64,000 bases of DNA, taken from contig NZ_CP133266.1 in NCBI RefSeq assembly GCF_030915485.1, positions 2,046,001 to 2,110,000 of the forward strand, written 5' to 3'. Shown piece by piece: positions 54,716 to 63,832 of the stretch (the first letter of the stretch is position 1; each line of letters begins with the position of its first letter). The notes beneath the pieces were generated by a model. It was not told the origin of the DNA, did not search any database, and saw nothing but the letters and a program-made list of their open reading frames with translations. The translations under genes and the position numbers were made by a program. The stretch comes from Neobacillus sp. PS3-40 (lineage in GTDB: Bacteria > Bacillota > Bacilli > Bacillales > Cytobacillaceae).

Positions 54716-56005
54716 TTATGTGCTTTTTAACTGTTCAAGTTCTTCTTTTGTCATACTTTCACGCCAAACGGTCGCACCTAAGCCGGTTAATTTTTCAACT
54801 AAGTGGCTATATCCCCTATCAATATGTTCGAGTCCTGTTACTTCAGTAATTCCCTCTGCCATCAGGCCGGCAATTACAAGGGCAGCACCTGCTCTTAGAT
54901 CGCTTGCCTTTACCTTGGCACCTTGAAGTTGTACAGGACCATTAATAATCGCAGTACGACCCTCGACTTTTATATCAGCATTCATTCTTCTTAATTCATC
55001 AATATGTTTAAATCGTGCACCATAAATGGTATCGGTTACCACACAAGAGCCCGTTGCATTTGTTAGTAGAGTAGTAAATGGTTGTTGCAGGTCTGTTGCA
55101 AAGCCAGGATACACAAGCGTCTTGATATCAACTGCTTTAAGAGGATTTGGCCCTCTTTCTATAAAGACCTGGTCGTCTCCCGATTCAATGCGGACACCCA
55201 TTTCCCTCAATTTTGCTATTAACGACTCCAAGTGTTGAGGGATTACATTATCAATTAAAACTCCTCCCCCAACAGCAGCCCCAATGATCATGTAGGTACC
55301 CGCTTCGATTCGGTCAGGAATAATGGTGTGGTGACAGCCATGAAGGCTATCGACGCCGTCAATACGGATTATATCTGTACCAGCACCCTTAATATTAGCT
55401 CCCATGTTTGTTAATAGTGTTGCAACATCGATGATTTCTGGCTCTTTTGCTGCATTCTCAATGATGGTCCGTCCTTTTGCCCTTACAGCAGCAAGCATAA
55501 TATTGATCGTTGCTCCCACACTGACAACATCGAGATAGATTCGTGCTCCACGTAATTCATCTGCTCTTAGATAAATAGCACCTTGCTCATTTGTCACGCT
55601 CGCACCAAGGGCCTGGAATCCTTTAATATGCTGATCGATTGGTCTCGGTCCAAGATGGCATCCGCCAGGCAAACCAATTACTGCTTTTTTAAATCGCCCC
55701 AACATCGCTCCCATTAAATAATAGGATGCACGTAGCATCTTTACTTTTCCATTTGGGAGTGGCATGGATATCATTGAAGAAGGATCAACAGTCATATCAT
55801 CATTACGCAAATCTACCTTACCACCGATTTCTTCAAGTAACCCTTTAAGAATTTCGACATCTGAAATATCTGGTAATCCTTCGATCGTCACAGGAGAATC
55901 TGCCAAAATTGTGGCTGGGATTAGGGCGACTGCACTATTTTTGGCACCGCTTACTCTTACGGTCCCTTTTAATAAATCGCCGCCAGCAATCATAAGTTTT
56001 TCCAT
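54716..56005 (-). CDS. murAB: UDP-N-acetylglucosamine 1-carboxyvinyltransferase, second MurA
   Basis: A protein of 429 residues, paralogous to murAA at 13718. The catalytic Cys is at about 116 in [15 protein letters not shown], and [14 protein letters not shown] opens the substrate site, so the enzyme should be active. It is the accessory MurAB (MurZ) of B. subtilis, in the same place between fbaA and glpX. The transaldolase gene that precedes it in B. subtilis is missing here. Confidence 0.95.
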   Translation of the reverse strand: MEKLMIAGGDLLKGTVRVSGAKNSAVALIPATILADSPVTIEGLPDISDVEILKGLLEEIGGKVDLRNDDMTVDPSSMISMPLPNGKVKMLRASYYLMGAMLGRFKKAVIGLPGGCHLGPRPIDQHIKGFQALGASVTNEQGAIYLRADELRGARIYLDVVSVGATINIMLAAVRAKGRTIIENAAKEPEIIDVATLLTNMGANIKGAGTDIIRIDGVDSLHGCHHTIIPDRIEAGTYMIIGAAVGGGVLIDNVIPQHLESLIAKLREMGVRIESGDDQVFIERGPNPLKAVDIKTLVYPGFATDLQQPFTTLLTNATGSCVVTDTIYGARFKHIDELRRMNADIKVEGRTAIINGPVQLQGAKVKASDLRAGAALVIAGLMAEGITEVTGLEHIDRGYSHLVEKLTGLGATVWRESMTKEELEQLKST

Positions 56006-56277
56006 TTCTTACTCCCTTCTAAGCCTTATGCAAAGTCATATATGGTTTTTTCGGAACGGAATGACGAATATAAACCGGACAATTATCAACCAAATAAGCA
56101 CTTGGTATTATTTACCATACCTAAAACGCATTTTCCGACAGCTTGTCTATTTATATAGTTTACACGAAAATTCTATTTTCATGTATGACATATTCAAAAA
56201 AGTTAAAAGAAAATGGAAAAACTTACCTCTACGTATTTAAACATAGTTCAACAAAATCCCCAAATAAATATAAACGT

Positions 56278-56316
56278 GGGGAAACCGCCCTCTTTTTTAA
56301 AAAGGACGGTTTCCAA
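56278..56316 (-). terminator. Terminator of fbaA
   Basis: GGAAACCG...CGGTTTCC with a long AT-rich inner stem, 22 bp after the fbaA stop. The trailing T content is modest on the minus strand. The remaining 56006-56270 sequence upstream of murAB is AT-rich and featureless to me. Confidence 0.7.
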
Positions 56317-56338
56317 TTTCTTCTTGCTATTTATTTCT

Positions 56339-57196
56339 TTAAGCTTTGCCAGCTGAACCGAATTCACGGATTTTGCCAATTACGGTAGCTTTGATGGCAT
56401 CACGTGCTGGTCCTAGATATTTACGTGGATCATATTCATTTGGTTTTGCGGCTAAAACTTCACGAACAACCTTAGCAGATTCAATCTGGTTTTCAGTGTT
56501 TACGTTTATTTTAGCTGTTCCTAGTGAAACGGATTTTTGGATATCCTTTGTAGGAATACCTGTTCCACCGTGAAGAACGAGCGGTAAACCAATAATTTTG
56601 CCAATTTCTTCCATTTCCTTGAAACCAAGGTTTGGTTCGCCTTTGTATGGGCCGTGTACTGATCCCAAGGCTGGAGCAAGGCAATCAATGCCTGTACGTT
56701 TTACTAATTCTTCACATTCTTTTGGATCAGCATAAATAACGCCTTCTGCAACGACATCGTCCTCTTGTCCGCCAACTGTTCCAAGTTCAGCTTCAACTGA
56801 AACACCTTTTGAATGTGCATATTCTACTACTTTTGATGTTATTTCAATATTTTCTTCAAATGCATGGTGTGATGCATCGATCATAACAGATGTAAAACCT
56901 GCATCGATAGCTTCTTTACATTTATCAAAGCTTGAACCATGGTCAAGGTGAATTGCAACTGGAACAGTAACTTTCAAGTCTTCCATTAGGCCTTCAACCA
57001 TTTTTACAACAGTTTTGAAGCCACTCATATAGCGACCTGCACCTTCAGAAACACCAAGGATTACTGGTGATTTTTCTTCCACAGCTGCTGAAAGAATTGC
57101 TTGTGTAAATTCTAAGTTATTTATGTTGAATTGCCCAACAGCGTAGCCTTCTGCTTTCGCTTTTTTTAGCATTTCGGTCATTGAAACTAAAGGCAT
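56339..57196 (-). CDS. fbaA: Fructose-bisphosphate aldolase, class II
   Basis: A zinc-dependent aldolase of 285 residues in glycolysis and gluconeogenesis. The zinc-binding histidines are in [10 protein letters not shown] (near residue 80) and around [10 protein letters not shown] (near 205-212). INVNTENQ is the substrate loop. Starts [20 protein letters not shown]. Upstream of murAB; downstream of spo0F. Confidence 0.96.
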   Translation of the reverse strand: MPLVSMTEMLKKAKAEGYAVGQFNINNLEFTQAILSAAVEEKSPVILGVSEGAGRYMSGFKTVVKMVEGLMEDLKVTVPVAIHLDHGSSFDKCKEAIDAGFTSVMIDASHHAFEENIEITSKVVEYAHSKGVSVEAELGTVGGQEDDVVAEGVIYADPKECEELVKRTGIDCLAPALGSVHGPYKGEPNLGFKEMEEIGKIIGLPLVLHGGTGIPTKDIQKSVSLGTAKINVNTENQIESAKVVREVLAAKPNEYDPRKYLGPARDAIKATVIGKIREFGSAGKA

Positions 57197-57440
57197 TTTA
57201 CTTCCTCCTTATTATTGTAGTTATCTATTTTTAGTAAGAGCATTCCATTAAAATGATTTCCATCAATTTAACTGATTATGTATAGCCCTTTGTCTATTTA
57301 AAATGATAGACAACTACTAAAAGTTCATAAGTATCATACCAAAGTGGTGAAGGAAATTCCATTAATCTAGCTGATTTTTATAAAGTGTCATAATGAAAGC
57401 GCGTCCATATAAAAGGGCATCTCTAATAATGGAAAAAATG

Positions 57441-57812
57441 TTAATTTATTTTTTGTGGAAGGTGTTTTTTCACAGCTGCACGGATATCATCAATATCAAA
57501 CGGCTTAGCAAAGTGCATGATAGCCCCGAGTTCTTTTGCTTCCTGGATCATATCCAATTCTCCATAGGCCGTCATGATGATGACACGAATATCTTTGTCA
57601 AGTACTCTCATTCTTTTTAATATTTCAAGCCCATCCATTCCAGGTATTTTCATATCCAATAGAACAAGATCTGGGTCATGTTTTTTAACAACATCGAGAG
57701 CTTGAAGGCCATTAGCTGCTTGATACGTATTGTAGCCTTCTTTTTGAAAAACCTCATTAAGCAGAATTCTGATTCCAAATTGATCATCAACAATTAATAT
57801 TTTTGCTTTCAT
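57441..57812 (-). CDS. spo0F: Sporulation response regulator Spo0F
   Basis: A single-domain receiver of 123 residues. The acidic pocket is DD at 9-10, the phosphorylated Asp is 53 in [13 protein letters not shown], Thr is in VIIMTAYGE and Lys in MHFAKPFD. It carries phosphate from sporulation kinases to Spo0B in the phosphorelay. No output domain. Upstream of fbaA as in B. subtilis. Confidence 0.97.
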   Translation of the reverse strand: MKAKILIVDDQFGIRILLNEVFQKEGYNTYQAANGLQALDVVKKHDPDLVLLDMKIPGMDGLEILKRMRVLDKDIRVIIMTAYGELDMIQEAKELGAIMHFAKPFDIDDIRAAVKKHLPQKIN

Positions 57813-58094
57813 AACTCCACTCTTCCCTTTTTCAAAATTTTAAAAAGCGAATCTTTGAACTCTACATTTTTTATGTATTCTAAAATTGCTTCTATGTATT
57901 TCTTCTATCCCTTGCTATACTTTCTATATTTTTTTCAAATATCCTTCCTCAAAACTTGGGATTATGTAACAAATTAAATAATTTCCTCCATTTTCTTGGA
58001 TTTTTTTAAAAATCGCGTTAGATATTGAAATTAAAAGTATGATTTTTTAAAAATGTGTATAATATAGTCGAAAACCGTATTCTAGGAGGACTTT

Positions 58095-58625
58095 ATGTTA
58101 AAAATTTTCACAACCCAATTAACGGGAGTATTTAAAAAGATAGTCGAGGATGAAGCATTTTCACTTGAGGACGGTGCCCGTCTACTCGCCCAGGCAGGTG
58201 CTGGATCTGGAACCATTTATATTTTTGGTTCACGGGAAATGAAAGCTATTGAGTTTGAGGCCCTAGAAGGAGCCGAACCATTAAAAGATGCCGTTATTTT
58301 GACAAAATCCACGATAGAGGATTTAACCGATGCTGATCGTGTTTTGTTAATCTCACGTTTTGCAACGGATGAAGAGGTGAACGAGTTAGCCATACTCCTT
58401 CAGGAAAAAGGGATTCCCTTTGTTTTAATTTCAACCGTTCTGGATGAGGAAGCTGATTGCCCAGCCGTCAATTTGGCTGATGTTCATATAAATCTTAGAC
58501 TCACAAAAGGGTTAATTCCAGATGAATTCGGAAATCGCTTTGGATACCCAGCTTCCATGGCTGCCTTGTTTGCTTATTACGGAATCAAATTCTCGATTGA
58601 TGAGATGTTATCTGAATATGAATAA
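58095..58625 (+). CDS. ywjG: DUF2529 protein YwjG
   Basis: A protein of 176 residues of the YwjG family, resembling a SIS-like sugar isomerase fold by its glycine-rich GAGSGTIYIFGSREMKAIE stretch, but without an assigned function. It lies divergently from spo0F and before pyrG, as in B. subtilis. Start after CTAGGAGGAC. Immediately followed by the accessory repeat region. Confidence 0.87.
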   Translation: MLKIFTTQLTGVFKKIVEDEAFSLEDGARLLAQAGAGSGTIYIFGSREMKAIEFEALEGAEPLKDAVILTKSTIEDLTDADRVLLISRFATDEEVNELAILLQEKGIPFVLISTVLDEEADCPAVNLADVHINLRLTKGLIPDEFGNRFGYPASMAALFAYYGIKFSIDEMLSEYE

Positions 58626-58639
58626 TAGGCGCGCATTTT

Positions 58640-58784
58640 AGACCATAACTTTGCCCGTTGCTTTCCGCTCCGGGCACTTGCTTTCCGCGGGGAGGGATGG
58701 GAGCCTCCTCGGCGTACCGCCTGTGGGGTCTCCCATTCCCTCTATTCCCGCAGGAGTCAAGTGCCCTCCGCTCCAATCAACTCA
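58640..58784 (-). repeat. G+C-rich foldback element, intact copy 1
   Basis: Read on the minus strand, it runs from TTGATTGGAGCGGAGGGCAC through CTCCTGCGGG, an apex CAGGCG-GTA-CGCC, and back through CCCGCGGAAAGC to CAACGGGCAAAGTTATGG. Arms pair end to end (GGGCACTT / AAGTGCCC; ATGGGAG / CTCCCAT). G+C content contrasts with the surrounding AT-rich DNA. Reading frames through it are not genes. Confidence 0.75.
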
Positions 58785-59030
58785 GATAGATAAAGTAGAA
58801 AAATCTGAAAACACCCAAAGTCCATCATTGATTCCCAAAAGCCTCTATTTTAACCCACTAGTGGAATCAAAACGGTTAGAGGTAACGATTAGAGACCATT
58901 ACGCCCTGGAAGAAAGTTTATTCGTAAAAACATTAGGTTACAGGCCAATAAAAATTGCTTGAACTAAAGAACTTTTATCAATTCATCTATCTGATAAACA
59001 GCTTTTCTTAGTTTTTTAGAACGACACAAC

Positions 59031-59078
59031 AAAAAAGGTATAATTCCCTCAGGTAATTGAGGTATTATACCTTTTTCA
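59031..59078. terminator. Bidirectional terminator-like hairpin
   Basis: AAAAAGGTATAAT / ATTATACCTTTTT 13-bp perfect stem with inner CCTC/GAGG pairing, T-rich on both sides. No gene obviously ends here; it may be a relic of a lost gene. Confidence 0.7.
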
Positions 59079-59118
59079 CATGGACAATATTAAAGCCCAT
59101 TTTTGATTTTTGACACTC

Positions 59119-59178
59119 TGTTGATTGGAGCGGGTGTGCTCGACTCCTGCGGGAGCAGCGGGACAGGGGAGACCCCGA
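59119..59178 (+). repeat. Split G+C-rich element (copy 3), left part
   Basis: CTGTTGATTGGAGCGGGTGTGCTCG... to GGGGAGACCCCG, then breaks off. Its GTGCTCG and CTGTTGATT words are complementary to CGAGCAC and AATCAACAG in the right part at 61851, while other copies carry a different matching pair, so the two belong together. Confidence 0.65.
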
Positions 59179-59377
59179 TGTCATTAACTCATAATTACAA
59201 TAAATAACAGTTTTGACTTCACTTTTCTTTGATTGCTACTATTTACCTTATATTTTCGTTTTGAGAGTTAAATGAACTTTTCGCGGATGATTTATTTCGT
59301 ATTAAGAACGCATCTCTTATTACTATCATCTAATTTCCACCAGGATATTAATATTTTCGGGGGTAGCTGTAAAGATT

Positions 59378-59460
59378 AGAGCATAATCGTGCCCGTGATA
59401 GACGAGAGCATGATGTTACCCGAAGGCTTCTATTTAAACCATCTAGTTGAATCATTCGGG
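59378..59460. repeat. Small structured tandem motif
   Basis: AGAGCATAATCGTGCCCG at 59378 and AGAGCATGATGTTACCCG at 59405 form a 27-bp tandem pair, followed by a CCCGAA...TTCGGG stem. I do not recognise it. Confidence 0.4.
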
Positions 59461-59553
59461 TGATGAAGGCCCAAAATCAGTAATTGGTGAGAAAAAAGTC
59501 CTTCATTCCCGAAGTCCACATTTTTTGTTGTCAAAGGGGATCAAGGAGCATGA

Positions 59554-59752
59554 ATAGACGGAAAAATTCCGCTTAATTAGTAAATTAGATCAAAAATAGC
59601 ATAAATAGAAGGAGAAATTCCGCCTATTGACTCGAAAACCTCAAAAATGGGGGGCATTTCTTTGCATAACCGGAAAAATTCCGCTTATTTACCCGAAAGA
59701 GCTCCATTCTGCATCTAACCGGAAAATCTCCGCTTATTTTTACCCGAGTAAG
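59554..59752. repeat. Repeat R2, copy c (shorter)
   Basis: About 200 bp matching the central part of R2 copies a and b, starting at ATAGACGGAAAAATTCCGC and ending in CCGCTTATTTTTACCCGAG. Several small indels compared with the other two copies. Confidence 0.65.
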
Positions 59753-59848
59753 GACAAGCCTTCTTATTTAAGGGAATTTTACATCTACAAGTAGTAAGCG
59801 TTGTACATTTACAAAGGATGCTTTCGGATTTTCCTACTTTATCGCTCT

Positions 59849-59996
59849 TGAGTTGATTGGAGCGGAGGGCACTCGACTCCTGCGGGATGTAGAGGTCACG
59901 GGAGACCCCGCAGGAGCGAAGCGACGAGGAGGCTCACGGACCTCCCCGCGGAAAGCGAGTGCCCGGAGCGGAAATCAACGGGCAAAGTTATGGACC
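59849..59996 (+). repeat. G+C-rich foldback element, intact copy 2
   Basis: TTGATTGGAGCGGAGGGCAC ... GCAGGAGCGAAGCGACGAGG ... CCCGGAGCGGAAATCAACGGGCAAAG. Outer arms GGGCACTCG / CGAGTGCCC and AGTTGATT / AATCAACG pair. Same tail GCAAAGTTATGG as copy 1. Confidence 0.78.
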
Positions 59997-60073
59997 AAAA
60001 ACAACAATTTATGCAGAAATCCTAAAAGCAATTATTTATTTACATCATTTGGAAACTAAAGTTAATGACATTA

Positions 60074-60104
60074 GGTGAGACCCAACAGGCGCTTCAGCGC
60101 CGAG
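60074..60104 (+). repeat. Split G+C-rich element (copy 3), apex part
   Basis: GGTGAGACCC then the apical hairpin GGCGC-TTCA-GCGCC and CGAG. GGTGAG is complementary to CTCACC in the right part beyond the insertion sequence. Confidence 0.6.
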
Positions 60105-60118
60105 TTATCATGAACGAA

Positions 60119-60219
60119 ACTAGCTCCTTACTCGTAAATTCGTAGGTTAATTTGGTTAGAATGTTTACTGATGAAAAACAAAAAACCAAATCAGAGCTAC
60201 ATTACGGAAGGAGCTAGTC
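60119..60219 (+). promoter_or_regulatory. Inverted repeat masking the transposase ribosome-binding site
   Basis: ACTAGCTCCTT near the left end is complementary to AAGGAGCTAGT just before the start codon, which includes the ribosome-binding site. An inner ATTTGGTT / AACCAAAT pair supports the fold. Transcripts entering from outside would have a hidden start. Confidence 0.5.
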
Positions 60220-60222
60220 ATT

Positions 60223-61335
60223 ATGAAGGATACCATTAAATATGTAGGTTTAGACGTATCAAAGGAAAAAATTGCAGTCGCTATTGCCGATGAGGGCCGA
60301 GGGGAGCCTAGATACCATGGAATGATTCCTCATACACCAGAAGAAGTGAGGAAATTAATGAAAAAATTGGGCAGCCCGGAATCTCTGCGAGTGTGTTATG
60401 AAGCTGGTCCGACAGGATATCCATTGTACCGACTATTTATCACACTAGGGATTCACTGCTCGGTGATTGCCCCGTCTCTTATTCCTAAAAGACCTGGAGA
60501 ACGTATTAAAACGGATCGCAGGGACTCTGTTCGCTTAGCTCATTTATATCGGGCTGGAGAGTTGACTCCAATTTATGTACCAACTCCAGAGGATGAGGCT
60601 CTGCGGGATCTTGTTAGGTGTAGAGAAGATGCCAAAGAAGACGAACTGAGAGGAAAACACCGATTAAGTAAATTTTTACTGCGTAATGATATTAAACCTC
60701 CTACTGGAGTAAATAAGTGGACAATCAAATATTTCAGATGGCTGGACACTTTAAAATTTGAAAACCCTTCTCTACAAGTAACCTTCCAGGAATACTACCA
60801 CCAACTCAAAGAGTTAGCACAACGTATTCTAAGGTTAGAAGAAGAAATTAAAATTCTAGCGAGTGAAGGTGTCCATGCCAAAAAAATTCAAGCACTCCAA
60901 TCATTAAGAGGAGTAGCTCTTATTACAGCGACAAGTATTGTAGCAGAAATCGGTTCTTTTAAACGTTTTACTACACCGAGGCAATTCATGGCTTATGTTG
61001 GTTTAATCCCTAGCGAGTATTCGAGTGGTGAAAAAAGGAGACAAGGAGAAATAACCAAAACAGGTAATCGACACGTACGGCGTTTATTGGTAGAGTCTGC
61101 CTGGAGTTATCGGTATCAACCCTCTGTTAAAGGAGAACTACAAAGACGGCAAAGTGGGCAATCACCAACGATTCAGGCAATATCGTGGAAAGCACAGAAC
61201 CGACTCCACAAGAAGTATTTCCGCTTATTATCAAGAGGGAAAGAAAGCGGTAAAGCCATTACAGCAGTAGCGCGAGAATTGGCAGGTTTTATTTGGGCAG
61301 TGATGCAAGAAGTAGAAGATATACCTCAAGCTTAA
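60223..61335 (+). CDS. IS110-family transposase (DEDD recombinase)
   Basis: A protein of 370 residues. The N-terminal RuvC-like domain has the DEDD set: Asp11 (VGLDVSK), Glu60 (VCYEAGPTG), Asp98 and Asp101 (KTDRRDS). The C-terminal Tnp_20 domain contains SLRGVALITATSIVAEIG and a catalytic Ser candidate at 267/268 in GLIPSEYSSGEKR. Such enzymes work with an RNA encoded in the element's non-coding end that selects donor and target. Reading frame is intact, so the element may be active. Start ATG after GGAAGGAG. Confidence 0.95.
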   Translation: MKDTIKYVGLDVSKEKIAVAIADEGRGEPRYHGMIPHTPEEVRKLMKKLGSPESLRVCYEAGPTGYPLYRLFITLGIHCSVIAPSLIPKRPGERIKTDRRDSVRLAHLYRAGELTPIYVPTPEDEALRDLVRCREDAKEDELRGKHRLSKFLLRNDIKPPTGVNKWTIKYFRWLDTLKFENPSLQVTFQEYYHQLKELAQRILRLEEEIKILASEGVHAKKIQALQSLRGVALITATSIVAEIGSFKRFTTPRQFMAYVGLIPSEYSSGEKRRQGEITKTGNRHVRRLLVESAWSYRYQPSVKGELQRRQSGQSPTIQAISWKAQNRLHKKYFRLLSRGKESGKAITAVARELAGFIWAVMQEVEDIPQA

Positions 61336-61428
61336 AAGGTTACGTGTTCCTCAAAGCAAGATAGATGTATAAATAGAAAAATGAGAATAGGGCTCGAAGG
61401 CAAAGAGAAAAACCGGAAAGGAAAATCC

Positions 61429-61480
61429 ACGTGCCTCCTCTGTGCTATATCTAAATAGATTAACGCACGTCCCGAGTTAG
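61429..61480 (+). ncRNA. Candidate guide-RNA (seekRNA/bridge RNA) loop in the IS110 right end
   Basis: ACGTGC (61429-61434) pairs with GCACGT (61465-61470), closing a 30-nt loop. GCCTCCTC at 61433-61440 is the exact complement of GAGGAGGC, the target sequence rejoined across the insertion site; CCGAG just after the stem equals the left target flank. Matches are short, so this is a hypothesis. RNA limits are unknown. Confidence 0.35.
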
Positions 61481-61620
61481 TGGAAAAGTCCTTTATACGG
61501 AAAGATAAAATGTGAAAACCCACGAATATCAGAGCGCTAACCGCTGTAGAGATTTTTGCCTTCGTGCCGTGTTCTTACCTTCTATTCAAAAAAAAGAAAA
61601 AGGAGGAAGGATCATTTCAT

Positions 61621-61715
61621 CTTTAGCTAAAAAAGTGTCTCACCTCTTGGAATAGCTGTCAAGAAGAGCACTTGACAGCTATTCCAAGAGGTGAGAAGTG
61701 GTCAGTAAGCTAAAG
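61621..61715. repeat. Long perfect inverted repeat inside the IS110 right end
   Basis: A 26-bp perfect stem (61638-61663 with 61671-61696; arms begin TCTCACCTCTTGG and end in CCAAGAGGTGAGA), a 7-nt loop, and a further CTTTAGCT / AGCTAAAG pair outside. There is no T tract, so it is not a typical terminator. The 61336-61620 part before it includes the candidate guide loop; 61716-61835 shows nothing I recognise. Confidence 0.8.
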
Positions 61716-61850
61716 AAGGAGCTATTCTAGCCAGAATGGCTAAATACCCTACTAAGACAAGAAGCCGAAAATAGCTTCTCTTCTTAAGAGTACCCAAAAA
61801 CAAAGCAAAACCTATTGTGGAGTGGGGGCCTTGACAGTTTCGTTCATATC

Positions 61851-61910
61851 AGGAGGCTCACCGCCCGCCCCGCGGAAAGCGAGCACCTGGAGCGGAAATC
61901 AACAGACAAG
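61851..61910 (+). repeat. Split G+C-rich element (copy 3), right part
   Basis: AGGAGGCTCACCGCCCGCCC ... AGCGAGCACCTGGAGCGG ... AATCAACAGACAAG. Complementary to the left part at 59119-59178 and to GGTGAG of the apex part. Confidence 0.65.
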
Positions 61911-61969
61911 TTTCAAAGAACGTTACAAGAGGACTTTTTTCAGTGCCCTCCTGTAAGTATCAGTTAATG

Positions 61970-62010
61970 AAAAAGGGTCAGACCTCACTTGAAGGTCTGA
62001 CCCTTTTCTC
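61970..62010 (-). terminator. Terminator of pyrG
   Basis: AAAAGGGTCAGACCT / AGGTCTGACCCTTTT stem with a 7-nt loop and T tract, 11 bp after the pyrG stop. Confidence 0.93.
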
Positions 62011-62020
62011 TTTTTTAAAA

Positions 62021-63634
<1,614 letters not shown>

Positions 63635-63712
63635 TTACAGTTTGTACATTATGCCCTGTTTGCTTACGGATTCTTTGCAAAAAATTATTTTAATCAAACG
63701 AGTGATTTCTAT

Positions 63713-63755
63713 AAAAATAAAAAAGCACCCCGCCTACTCTAGGTAAGGGAGCGCT
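63713..63755 (-). terminator. pyrG leader attenuator
   Basis: On the minus strand, AGCGCTCCC...GGGGTGCT with inner CCTA/TAGG, followed by TTTTTTATTTTT. Its upstream arm is rich in C and U (CUCCCUUACCU), the feature needed for pairing with poly-G in the B. subtilis pyrG mechanism. Confidence 0.8.
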
Positions 63756-63784
63756 GATTAGCAAAGTATATCGTCCTTTTTAAA

Positions 63785-63827
63785 GGAGCCCAAAAATGAT
63801 TTTACAAGGGCACGCTGAAAAAGTCAA
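63785..63827 (-). promoter_or_regulatory. pyrG promoter with GGGC start for CTP-sensitive reiterative transcription
   Basis: -35 TTGACT (63822-63827), 17-bp spacer, -10 TAAAAT (63799-63804), then CATTTTT and a transcript start GGGCTCC with first G at 63791. B. subtilis pyrG starts the same way: when CTP is low, polymerase stalls before C4 and adds extra G residues that prevent terminator folding. The -35 lies six bases after the rpoE stop. Confidence 0.8.
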
Positions 63828-63832
63828 GTTGA

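Larger units (their letters stand above)
59179..60071. mobile_element. 893-bp segment with 12-bp terminal inverted repeats (candidate non-autonomous element)
   Basis: Begins ATGTCATTAACT and ends AGTTAATGACAT. It interrupts the G+C-rich element between its left part and its apex, with similar AGG(G/T)GAGACCC on both sides, possibly an old target duplication. Inside: a CCCGAA...TTCGGG fold at ~59378-59460, repeat R2 copy c and an intact G+C-rich element. No transposase is seen. Confidence 0.4.
60105..61850 (+). mobile_element. IS110-family insertion sequence, IS1111 type, about 1.75 kb
   Basis: Boundaries come from the interrupted G+C-rich element: GCCGAG before and AGGAGGCTC after, so AG is present at both junctions. 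Subterminal inverted repeats ATGAACGAAACT (60110-60121) and AGTTTCGTTCAT (61836-61847) are perfect, five and three bases from the ends. One transposase gene is flanked by a 118-bp left and a 515-bp right non-coding end. Subterminal repeats and a long 3' non-coding end are IS1111 features. Confidence 0.75.

Noticed and set aside
58651-58962. Reading frame of 103 codons downstream of ywjG
   Set aside because: It runs through the G+C-rich foldback element and has no family resemblance or ribosome-binding site.
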